Shown here: piece after piece, positions 1-12,400 of the stretch
Layout of the letters: each line of letters begins with the position of its first letter
Numbering within the stretch: position 1 is the first letter of the stretch
NCBI RefSeq assembly: GCF_910592395.1
Contig: NC_088308.1
Span: 28,661,501-28,721,500 of the forward strand
Length of the DNA stretch: 60,000 nucleotides
Source: Lineus longissimus
Taxonomy: Eukaryota; Nemertea; Pilidiophora; Heteronemertea; Lineidae
Reading direction: 5' to 3'
Translations under genes and position numbers: made by a program
The notes under the pieces: model-generated
Seen by the model: only the letters and a program-made list of their open reading frames with translations
Told to the model about the DNA's origin: nothing
Database searches by the model: none

Positions 1-282
1 GTAGACCTGGATTTAGTGAGTTTAAACTATTTGAAGTCAAGTTTTACCAACTTGATATGATTTGAATGCCATCCTGCTGTGCTAACTGAATTGCAGTCAT
101 GTTATGGTTTGTCTCAGATAGTAGTTATGAACTGACAAATGCCTGAATCGAAGCCTATTACATGGAGCTACAAGCTGTTGGATGAGTTGCCATGTTTGCA
201 AGAGAGCCTGAGTCCTTGATTGCAGAGAACAAAAGGTTTGTTTAATCTATTAGATTGACGCAACTAAGCAACTCTATTTCAG
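1..282 (+). other. Left-edge intron sequence of the cadherin gene
   Basis: No open cadherin-like frame is visible before the acceptor at 281-282, so this is the 3' part of an intron whose upstream exon lies outside the window. Confidence 0.6.
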
Positions 283-447
283 CCGGAAAATGGGCGTTTC
301 AACCTCAGTCTTCAGCAGCCTAATAATAAAGCATTTAAAATCATACCGCAAAATCCACACGTTGGGCGGACCAGTGCGCAAATTACGGTGGCAAACCAGA
401 CACTCATTGACTATGAAGTACCAGCATATCGGAAACAAGTCATAAGG
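283..447 (+). CDS. Cadherin exon 1 (in window)
   Basis: Acceptor CTATTTCAG, phase 0 in, donor AGG|GTAATT, phase 0 out; residues 1-55. It contains LIDYE, the cadherin 'LDYE' signature in mid-repeat, so this is the middle of an EC repeat and the protein must begin upstream. Confidence 0.85.
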
Positions 448-3400
448 GTAATTCGTTTTCACACTGTCTCATCCTTATGATAATTTCAATGATAGACCCA
501 GGGAATTCAATCTTTGCCTGTTTTGTGATACATTGTTTAGTATATCTCAAGAAATGCAGCAAGTATAGCGTTAGAGTCTTTCAATGAGACATTCTTATCT
601 GCCTATTCACATGCAGAAACTATGCAGAGCAAATGGAAGGTTTACCCATAGGAGACACAATAGCTATCTTTCTATCTCTTAGATGAAGTTGTCAGTCAAT
701 TTCTCTGAGGCAAGGGGGTTCTTTATGATAGTAGTAATGGTATAGTATCTTCTAGTAACACCAGATCCATTTGATGAGCGATATGAGGCCCTACTTTGCT
801 TGTTTTTTGCTTCACAGGTGATTGCTACTGAATACGGTGAAAAGGACAAAGTCAGTCCCCTTCATACTATGACAGGAACTTACACCATCAATGTTATTGA
901 TGAGAATGACAACGCACCTACATTTGCCCAGAACATTTACACGGCAGATGTGAAGGAAAACTCGCCAGCCGGAACCTCTGTCATCAAGATGACCGTAAGC
1001 TATCTTTTGATTTGACATATCCGGCTTTACCTCCCTCAACGGTCATCAAGATGACATCACCCCTACCAAAGAAGAGCATATGCTGAGAATGGAGCATGTT
1101 GAATGTGTGCTACAGATGTGCACAATGCACTTTCTTCAAATGCCAATATCGATCTCGCTCACAGTGCTTGTTGATAATGATCTGTTCTCTCTCATAGGAA
1201 TCTGACTGATTATTTCAGGCAACTGATGCTGACTCAGCTACCTTTGGGCCCCTCACATATAAGATTGAAGGCGACAGCAAACACAGGTAAGAACACGTTA
1301 TCCTTACTCTGCTTGGCGGTGACCTTAACCGGGGGGGGGGTCATTTTGCGTGCTCTTACATTTCAAGTCTCTCAAAAACTCAAATATCTGTAACCACATC
1401 TACCCTGTCACCAAATCTTTGATATTAGTTGAGATTTCATACTAGGTTTTGTACATGTACCGGTATTGGTTTAGTTTCTAGACAATTTCTGCACGAGATA
1501 AGATTTTTGTTTTTTTAATTTGATGTTTATCTTTCCAAACATGTGCATCAAACAATATCATTGTTATTTCAATCCTTTTTTAGTGGAAATGCCAGGTTTA
1601 AAACATAAATGCTTATGTAATTTAGCACTCTGCAGGAAGATTGAGCAAAAGGCTGTTCACATCGTCCGAAGTCAACAGTCTTCAACGCAAGCTCTCTTGG
1701 TTGACGTCTTAATATTCCTACACCTGTATTTCAGTTACACACATCACATAAACGTCACATCTTTCACCATGAGTCCTTTCGAAATGTATGAAATTTTAAA
1801 CGAAGTCAATTAAAGAGAAGACAGATCAACAATAGAGGAATAACACTCATTTTCATTAACATTAATACCATTAGCATGATACAAGCGTCCAATTGCCAAG
1901 AATTAGGCCTTGGCCATATGATTTTAAGCCGTGCACCATTCACCTCATACTTTAGCAGCCATTTTCATAACCACCAACATGGTTTGCTTCACACTAGAAA
2001 CTGTTCATCTTGAGCAGAGCAGCACACACCAGATATCTTTTTCAGGGTACTCTCCTGCCCTATCATTTTTATTATCATACACCTATCATTTTAACAAATG
2101 TAAATGTAAAGAACCATTCTAGAATTTCCAAGTAGGTTTTATGTATGGTGTAGCGAGCAGTTCAGCTGATCGATCTCCCCACACTCAATCACAACAACCA
2201 AGAATTTCATATTTGCATTCATTTTACAAAGGCCCTGACATAACTATTGTCCTGATATATATAACGGGGATATGTCTCGTACATCTACAGTTCACAAATT
2301 AGGCTGGTCAGAATTAGTCATGCAAAGATGCCATTGATTCCTAGCTGGTCAAACCAGTTTAGCAGGTTATGAGTGTTTCATAAACAGAGTTTTGGTGGCT
2401 TATATAGACTTGCTTTATAGTTTAATACCGGTACCTCAAGAGGAGGTTCAGTATGTATGTATTGTACGCCCAGATGTGAGTCATATAATTCAGTGGAAGG
2501 TGGTGCACATAGACCTTTGAATGATCAATGACTTTAGACATTAGTCAGTCCAAGAGATGTCACCACCTTACAGTTCCAACTCCCACTTCTCTTGATGTAA
2601 TGTTAATGATGGCCTCATGACTACACCTTACAACATCTCTGTATTGTTCTACACTCACACATTGTATCCCTTTAAAGGCCCACTCTTATCACCTCATTTT
2701 AATTGATATTAATAACTTGAAATTGCTTCTTAAATTTCAGCATCGGCCATGAGCGGTAAATTATGCAACAATGCACCTTACAGTAATGCACTAAAATAAA
2801 TGGAAGATTTAGTTGATGACTTTGATGAAGTCATCCTCACACTGTTTCACAGTATTTCAAAATGTGTTCGATTGTAGACATAGATACAAATGTACATGTA
2901 ACAGTTTTCCGTTTAAATGTGTTTTAACCCTTTGAACCTCACAGAATCCTGAGGTACTTCCATCTTGGTTAAAAGCACTAATTGATTCAATTACATTGCT
3001 TGGGTGTCTCACCCAAACTGTGGTGCCCCCAGTTGGCTTCTAAAAACAAATACATATTTTTACTAAAATGCATCAACATTTGCTTTATTCTCTTGTACAA
3101 TATCTTACAGCTACACAGTTTTTTTGGCCTTGAAAATTTTCAGAATTTTTAACTGAAAAAATTTCTAAGTCCAACTTTCTTTTTTCACCTGTTTTTTTTC
3201 TGGTCAAAATGAAGCAACATCATCAGTCCAAACATTTTTTTGGCCTTGAAAATTTTTCAGAATTTTGACTGACTCTGGTCTGAAAGATGAAAAAATTTCT
3301 AAGTCCAAATATTTTTTTCACTGGTATTTTTCTGCTCAAACCAGTAAGAAATTAGAGTTTTCAATGAACTTTCGATTATTTACTCGCATCGGCACTCTGT

Positions 3401-6400
3401 GACTAACTCTGTGACTAACATCAATGATCAAAACTGTTCTCCCCATGTCCACTGCAAATGACATGCATTAACATTACCCAAGGTGAGCACATGGTCCCTG
3501 GACCATTTCATTTGTCCTTTCATTTGATGACAGAAGTTTCACAACTTGTTGTGGTTCAAAGGGTTAATTCTAGGGCATACTCGTACTCAAAACAACACAA
3601 ATATAGGTGGATGAGGTGAACTCATTTTAACTCATAACTCAACACTCAAGACAAGGGGTTCTTCCCTTTCAATTGTTGCCAATAGTTTACAATGTGTTCT
3701 GCTAAAACAAACTCACATCACATGAACACATGATTAAACATGCTAACATGCAATTGAGGTGTCTGCAGGTACATCCTAAAGCTAACAAGGGATTCTTGTT
3801 GCAGCGATCTGCAATTATTATTGCTTGCAACAAAAATCTCTTGAAGGGACAAGAATCTATCATTAATGCCACGACCTGCAATAAATATTGACCACAGTGA
3901 GGATCTTGTAGGTGCTCGATCTTCGCAGCGATATTTTTTGCAGGCGGTGCGATGAAAATCACTTCTTTAGGGCCGGGACACTAACATATTTGACACCAAT
4001 ATAATCCAAATATGATATCAGTAACTGACACATTTCAAACTACACCACACTAACACAAGTGATTATGGAGTCTAGCTGTAGGCCTACACTATGATCACCA
4101 TCAAGGTCCATGTATGGTGCACCTCTTGCAAGAAATCTACACGTCCCCAAGGGTTAACTTTGGAATATTGCCGTGCCCATTATCAGCATGTGTGTCCTTC
4201 TCAAGAGACGCCAATCCTAAAACCCTTGTGGTGTGAATATGGCGAGAGATGCATTTTAGTGTAGAACGTACACTGTCAAATGGATCAATATGTAAATATG
4301 AGAAAGTGTGTGATGACATCTCATAAACCATTTCCTCTATCAAATCCCAACCTGTCCTCTAGCGATATCTTGTGAATAATAGTTGTCAGTGATCCTGGTT
4401 TGTAGCTTCAAATCAGACAACTCATCCATCTGCTTCAGAAATGTCTGCAGTTGAAGGGGGCAACTTTATCAAATGTTCTCACAATAGTTATCCTATCGTT
4501 TCCAGGTTTGCAATCAACGCGTTGACAGGATTGGTCACTGTGGCTGCCGGAGCTGAAAATATTGATTATGAAGTTCAGCCAAAGTTTAACATCTTTGTTG
4601 TTGCCACGGACAAAGGGAAGAAGGAAGTTACGGTCACGTTAGAGATTAACGTAGTCAACGAGAACGACGTCAATCCAGTCTTTGAGAAGCTTATCTATCA
4701 TACGAAGACTATTGAGAAGACGACTGTGATGAACCCTCAAATTGAAGTCTCGGTGAGTGTGGCCAGGGACGGCAGTGTAGTGCTGAGATGCAGTTTTCTG
4801 ATCATGGGATCATTGGTAAAAAAAGTATGCAAAGGGACTGTGTTGGTAAACCCAGTTATGAAAATATTGAGTTGAGGGCTGCGTGTCAACTATGACATCA
4901 TGAGCTCTTCAAACAGTATTGGTTGATTTGTAGTTGTTTAGGATGAAACTGGGGACCCCGGAGGAAATGTGGGCCTTCACCCTCTCAACCACAGGAGTAT
5001 ACTGGGACCAACTAGGAATCGAACCCAGGACCTCAGAGGTGAAAGGCGATGATGTTTCCACTGCACCACACTGACAGCCCATATTGGGTGGTATGGATTT
5101 CTTTTAGTATCAACATATTTAGTAAAGTACATGCCACTTCCATCTTCAGGCCACTGATGATGAGATCAAGACAAACAAAGTGTTCTACAGTATCATTGAT
5201 GGCAACACTAAAGATAATGCGTTTGTGGTGGGCAGGAACAGTGGAGTCTTATCACTGAAAAGGCCTTTGAATTATGCGGAGGCACCTGCTGGTACATTAG
5301 GATTGTGAGTAGTCTTTATCTTAGGGGCGCTGTTGCTCTGCGGAGGTTGCTTTTAATAGCTAAATAAGTGAAATTGGCATCGCTTTTATTCCCGGGTGTA
5401 AGGATGTTGAAAGTGTCTGCCTAATTCAGGGTATCAAAATAGAGTCAGTTGTTCATTGCATAGTATTCAGGACAGTTATAACATTGGTGTGTTATCATGT
5501 TTAAATTGCCATAATAGGAATGAGACAATCTCATACATGAGTGGCATTAGTCTGGTTATACCTAGATGTCGAGAGTCATCAGTTATCAACCCTCGTTTTT
5601 AAAAGCTGTAGCGCTAAGCACTCAGTCGTCCAATACTATTCCAGATTCAGTGTTATCATTGAAGCAAATGATGGAGGTACTCCACCTGGGAAAAGTAATG
5701 CAACTGTCAGGGTCCAAGTTGTGGTAAGTAAGTTATAAAAGTGTCTTGTCATTAGCTGTGGCTTCAACCACTTTGTGTAACAGACACGAGTCCTGCGGTG
5801 GTCAATTCATTATGAAAGAACACTTAGATAATTCCAGAGGAGATCTCTTGAGAGAAAAAACAAAATGCTAGACTTCCACTCCAGTAGCTGATTGATGATA
5901 ATCATTTGAGAACCTCCATACCAGAGAGTGTAGGCCTAGACGTACTCTTGGTTGACCATTGACTGACATCGTCAAAAGGCTATTTCACTGTTCCCACTGT
6001 GACGTTATGAGAAATGCCACAACTTATGATGATGTTGGTGCAAACATTGCTGATATGTGGTTTTCATCCTGTAGGATGTGAATGACTTCCCTCCAGTCTT
6101 TAACCAGTCGACATACAAAGGCTCCGTTTCTGAGGCTGCAGCACCAGGTAAGAGGTCAAGTGGTTAGGTTTCTGAGGCAGCAGCACCAGGTAAGAGGTCG
6201 GGTGATTGGGTTTCTGAGGCAGCAGCACCAGGTAAGAGGTCGGGTGATTGGGTTTCTGAGGCAGCAGCACCAGGTAAGAGGTCGGGTGGTTGGGTTTCTG
6301 AGGCAGCAGCACCAGGTAAGAGGTCGGGTGGTTGGGTTTCTGAGGCAGCAGCACCAGGTAAGAGGTCGGGTGATTGGGTTTCTGAGGCAGCAGCACCAGG

Positions 6401-9400
6401 TAAAAGGTCGGGTGATTGGGTTTCTGAGGCAGCAGCACCAGGTAAGAGGTCGGGTGGTTGGGTTTCTGAGGCTGCAGCACCAGGTAAGAGGTCGAGTGGT
6501 TGGGTTTCTGAGGCTGCAGCACCAGGTAAGAGGTCAGGTGGTTGGGTTTCTGAACCAGCAGCACCAGGTAAGAGGTCGGGTGGTTGGGTTTCTGAGGCTG
6601 CAGCACCAGGTAAGAGGTCGGGTGGTTGGGTTTCTGAGGCAGCAGCACCAGGTAAGAGGTCGGGTGGTTGGGTTTCTGAGGCAGCAGCACCAGGTAAGAG
6701 GTCGGGTGGTTGGGTTTCTGAACCAGCAGCACCAGGTAAGAGGTCGGGTGGTTGGGTTTCTGAGGCTACAGCACCAGGTAAGAGGTCGGGTGGTTGGGTT
6801 TCTGAGGCAGCAGCACCAGGTAAGAGGTCGGGTGGTTGGGTTTCTGAGGCAGCAGCACCAGATAAGAGGTCGGGTGATTGGGTTTCTGAGGCAGCAGCAC
6901 CAGGTAAGAGGTCGGGTGGTTGGGTTTCTGAGGCTGCAGCACCAGGTAAGAGGTCAGGTGGTTAGGTTTCTGAGGCTGCAGCACCAGGTAAGAGGTCGGG
7001 TGGTTGGGTTTCTGAGGCAGCAGCACCAGGTAAGAGGGCGGGTGGTTGGGTTTCTGAGGCTGCAGCACCAGGTAAGAGGTCGGGTGATTGGGTTTCTGAG
7101 CCAGCAGCACCAGGTAAGAGGTCAGGTGGTTGGGTTTCTGAGGCTGCAGCACCAGGTAAGAGGTCGGGTGGTTGGGTTTCTGTGGCTGCAGCACCAGGTA
7201 AGAGGTCGGGTGGTTGGGTTTCTGAGGCAGCAGCACCAGGTAAGAGGTCGGGTGGTTGGGTTTCTGAACCAGCAGCACCAGGTAAGAGGTCAGGTGGTTG
7301 GGTTTCTGAGGCTGCAGCACCAGGTAATAGGTCGGGTGGTTGGGTTTCTGAGGCAGCAGCACCAGGTAAGAGGTCGGGTGGTTAGGTTTCTGAGGCTGCA
7401 GCACCAGGTAAGAGGTCGGGTGATTGGGTTTCTGAGGCTGCAGCACCAGGTAAGAGGTCGGGTGGTTGGGTTTCTGTGGCTGCAGCACCAGGTAAGAGGT
7501 CGGGTGGTTGGGTTTCTGAGGCTGCGGCACCAGGTAATAGGTCGGGTGGTTGGGTTTCTGAGGCAGCAGCACCAGGTAAGAGGTCGGGTGGTTGGGTTTC
7601 TGAACCAGCAGCACCAGGTAAGAGGTCGGGTGGTTGGGTTTCTGAGGCAGCAGCACCAGGTAAGAGGTCGGTTGGTTGGGTTTCTGAACCAGCAGCACCA
7701 GGTAAGAGGTCAGGTGGTTGGGTTTCTGAGGCTGCAGCACCAGGTAAGAGGTCGGGTGGTTGGGTTTCTGAGGCTGCAGCACCAGGTAAGAGGTCGGGTG
7801 ATTGGGTTTCTGAACCAGCAGCACCAGGTAAGAGGTCGGGTGGTTGGGTTTCTGAGGCAGCAGCACCAGGTAAGAGGTCGGGTGATTGGGTTTCTGTGGC
7901 TGCAGCACCAGGTAAGAGGTCGGGTGGTTGGGTTTCTGAGGCTGCAGCACCAGGTAAGAGGTCGGGTGATTGGGTTTCTGAGGCTGCAGCACCAGGTAAG
8001 AGGTCGGGTGATTGGGTTTCTGAGGCTGCAGCACCAGGTAAGAGGTCGGGTGGTTGGGTTTCTGAACCAGCAGCACCAGGTAAGAGGTCGGGTGGTTGGG
8101 TTTCTGAGGCAGCAGCACCAGGTAAGAGGTCAGGTGGTTGGGTTTCTGAGGCAGCAGCACCAGGTAAGAGGTCGGGTGATTGGGTTTCTGAGGCAGCAGC
8201 ACCAGGTAAGAGGTCGGGTGGTTGGGTTTCTGAGGCTGCAGCACCAGGTAAGAGGTCGGGTGGTTGGGTTTCTGAGGCTGCAGCACCAGGTAAGAGGTCG
8301 GGTGGTTGGGTTTCCGAGGCAGCAGCACCAGGTAAGAGGTCGGGTGGTTGGGTTTCTGAGGCAGCAGCACCAGGTAAGAGGTCGGGTGGTTGGGGTTCTG
8401 AGGCTGCAGCACCAGGTAAGAGGTCGGGTGGTTGGGTTTCTGAGGCAGCAGCACCAGGTAAGAGGTCGGGTGGTTGGGTTTCTGAACCAGCAGCACCAGG
8501 TAAGAGGTCGGGTGGTTGGGTTTCTGAGGCAGCAGCACCAGGTAAGAGGTCGGGTGGTTGGGTTTCTGAGGCAGCAGCACCAGGTAAGAGGTCGGGTGAT
8601 TGGGTTTCTGAGGCAGCAGCACCAGGTAAGAGGTCGGGTGGTTGGGTTTCTGAACCAGCAGCACCAGGTAAGAGGTCGGGTGGTTGGGTTTCTGAGGCTG
8701 CAGCACCAGGTAAGAGGTCGGGTGGTTGGGTTTCTGAGGCAGCAGCACCAGGTAAGAGGTCGGGTGGTTGGGTTTCTGAGGCTGCAGCACCAGGTAAGAG
8801 GTCGGGTGGTTGGGTTTTTGAACCAGCAGCACCAGGTAAGAGGTCGGGTGGTTGGGTTTCTGAGGCAGCAGCACCAGGTAAGAGGTCGGGTGGTTGGGTT
8901 TCTGAGGCAGCAGCACCAGGTAAGAGGTCGGGTGGTTGGGTTTCTGAGGCTGCAGCACCAGGTAAGAGGTCGGGTGGTTGGGTTTCTGAGGCTGCAGCAC
9001 CAGGTAAGAGGTCGGGTGGTTGGGTTTCTGAGGCAGCAGCACCAGGTAAGAGGTCAGGTGGTTGGGTTTCTGAGGCAGCAGCACCAGGTAAGAGGTCGGG
9101 TGGTTGGGTTTTACTGCTATGTTGGCTTGTGTGAGTTAATGATACACGAACTGGTGAAATTGAGGTGAAATGATATGATGGGATGTATTCAAGATTGAGC
9201 TTGATCGGTTTATAAGGCCGCGATCATGATGTTGATATGATATCCTATCATTGTTGCCTTATTTTCCTGTCGCTTTCATATCTTATTACAAGCGTGCTCT
9301 AGCTTTTTGAGGGTTGAGTTTTGCCAAACTGTACCTTAGTCTACGTAAGAAAATCTTATTGTCTTCATCTTCAGAGTTCCTTGTCCTGAAAGTGGCTGCC

Positions 9401-12400
9401 ACGGACCAGGATGGTGGACCAAATGGGGAATTCAACTATCAGTTGTGGGGAAGTCAAGATAGGTTTCTCATGCGACAAGATGGCTGGATTACTTTACCCC
9501 CACAGCCAAGTCTTGACCATGATGTGCAGTCTCGATATGAAATGGTGGTATGTATGAGAAGGGTGTGACAGTCAATGAAGTACCTACCTGTATTTTGACA
9601 AGCTTGCATCAGGTTGTTGGGATTCCATCTTAAAGCCCAACTTGATTCAATGCAAGTTCTACACAACTACATCAATGTCAGGAGGCAGAGGGCACTCTGT
9701 AGTGATGGTTCTAGTGTCTGCAAATGTGAGAATCAGTTATGATGAAATAGTTTAAAGCTTAACACATATTGATCCAGCGCTGAAGAAAGTTGTCCTTGCC
9801 CTGCAAATGATTCACTTGTAACTATTTCTAGGTGTACGCAATAGATAAGGGTGCTCCCCAGATGACTGGCAGCTGTAATGTGATCATTGAAATCAAGGAT
9901 GTGAATAATAAGGCACCGACGTTCAATAAGACCACGTACTTTACAACTCTCCCATCAGGTAATAAGTGAGAGTTGCATGAGTCACGTTGATTTTAAAAAC
10001 AAGATTGACTTAATGTTGTAGACATTTTGACCGTTGATCCTCTTCTCAATCTTGCAGTTCTGTTTAGCAAAAACTAATCCCTCGTGGGTAATGATCTTCA
10101 TTAAGATGCCATTTTTCATAATCATATACATATACATGCAAATGAGCCCAACCTTGTTGACTGGTACATGTATCATACTCCCAAGTAGGTCCAATAAGAG
10201 ACGTCCAACCATCCCTCTGTAGATGAATTTCCTTTATAGAATTGTAATTGTCATACTCTGCCCCCTGAAGTTAATCAGTTACTGAGAGAAATGAAACAAT
10301 ATTCCACTTTACCTTAAAGACTGAGCTAATGGGAAGCTTGTCACCATCATACAAGGTTCAGGTGTACTGCACAACAGACTAGCTGTGCTAGAAGACTACT
10401 ACTATCTTTGCCACTTTTCAGATGCACAAAAGGATTTCGTTGTTCAGCAGCTCCAGGCAGAAGACAAAGACACCAACCCAAAGTTGGAATATAAGATTCC
10501 ATGGAACTCATTCGTGGTCCAGGATGTCAACAAACGAGTAATTAGTGGATCACCACTAGTAGTAAGTAGCACACAGCAAATAAATCACCACTTGTTGTCC
10601 TGTCAGAACCTTGGCGACTTTGAGAGAAATCCAGCTCTCACCGATAGGTTTGGTAAAAAACAAAAACTCTAATATGAACGTACATGGATGATGCAGCAAC
10701 ACCTCTGCGATGCTGTCAAATGAAAGTGACAAGGGTTATATTGGAAAGGTGTCCTTGTAAGAGAACTGAGGGTGTCCTACCCACTTAGAATGGTTGCACT
10801 GCTTGCAGAAATGGGCCAAGTGTCAATTCATGAAGAGTTTGTTTCGTATTTTCAGCACCAACTGGCAGTGGATAAAACGGGCCGTGTTTACCTAATGGTG
10901 AATCTGCGACCAGAAAATGCAGACACTTTCCGGTTCTCGGTTACAGTAGAGGATAAGAATGCTGTGTCACTAAATCCCCAAACTGCTACAGGTGTGTTTC
11001 CATGCTTCAGTGGGGGCCTTGTGTCACATGATGAAAGGCAAAGCAAGGTTGACATGGGGAGAGATACAATGATGTCATTTGATTTGCAAATGCATCATCA
11101 TAAAGTTTAGCGTTGTAACCTATCTGCGGGCAGACACTTCTTTACAGTAGTTCAAAAGCTGTTTAAGAACAATTATGTCTTAATTGCCTGAACATGACTT
11201 AAATCTCTACATTATGCACCTGGTGAATTACACTAGCCTGTTGGCTGACCTTTTTTCTCAGTATTCATAATCTGTATTATGAAGTCAGTGGTGTTGTCCA
11301 AAAGAACACTTTGACACAATCCTTTTTAAGAACGGGTTTGAATGATAAAATCATCTTTTTCATTGCAGCCACGGTTATTGTGAATATTTTTAGAAACCAG
11401 GGAGAGACACCAGTGTTCAATTCGCCGTGGACACCACAGAATCCGATATTAACTCAGTCCATTCCTGAAGAGCAGGGCAACCAAACATCTCTTCTGAAAC
11501 TGATAGCCCGTGACCCTAAGACCAATCAACGGCTCGAAGACTTTGTGAAAGTGCCTGGGTCAGATCCCGATGGTTTCTTTTCAGTGGATCTGAAAACAGG
11601 TTGGATATTTCTCATCTTATTTAGATTGTTTTTATTTCTTTAAGTTAAACCCGATTCTTTATTTTACTTTTGGGCAGGATTAATGCATTAATCGCAGCCC
11701 CACTTTGCCTTTAGTTTAGTTCAGAGCTTTAAGCATGTGCAACAAAAATAGCTCTACACAGGATATTGAATGAATTCATGAAGTCATAGAGACAGAGAGA
11801 GATTTACAAGTGTGAGGAATGAAAAGTCCAACCGGGAAAACTCAGGACTGTGTCAGTGATGAATTTTGTGTCACCCTGTGTAAGCAGTTCATTCCCAACT
11901 TGTAGGTGAGGTTCGACTGGCCAGGAGTGTTGATTATGAAGCAATCAATCCGAAGGTGATCCGCTGTGAGGTGGTTGTCACATCTGTCGATAGGAAGAGA
12001 AATGCCACCGCCAAGATCATCGTCAATGTACAAGACATTAACGATAACAGCCCAACGTTTGCTAAGCAGGTAGGTCATGTGACTTCAGGGGAATAAGAAA
12101 CTTTAAACATCTCGGCCGACGGACACACTGGGGACTGAATAGTGCTGTCCTGGGCCAAGGGACACACTGGGGACTGAATAATGCTGTCCTGGGCCAAGGG
12201 ACACACTGGGGACTGAATAGTGCTGTCCTGGGCCAAGGGACACACTGGGGACTGAATAATGCTGTCCTGGGCCGAGGGACACACTGGGGACTGAATAGTG
12301 CTGTCCTGGGCCAAGGGACACACTGGGGACTGAATAATGCTGTCCTGGGCCAAGGGACACACTGGGGACTGAATAATGCTGTCCTGGGCCAAGGGACACA

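Noticed and set aside
1619-1700. Possible reverse transcriptase fragment (RKIEQKAVHIVRSQQ)
   Set aside because: Similarity to the RT C-terminal region is too short and weak to support.
6082-9168. 1028-codon plus-strand open frame and other long frames (e.g. 6766-9084 minus, 7476-9134 plus)
   Set aside because: They are by-products of an indel-free repeat whose period is a multiple of three. The cadherin frame itself hits TAG at 6165, and intron splicing explains the locus.
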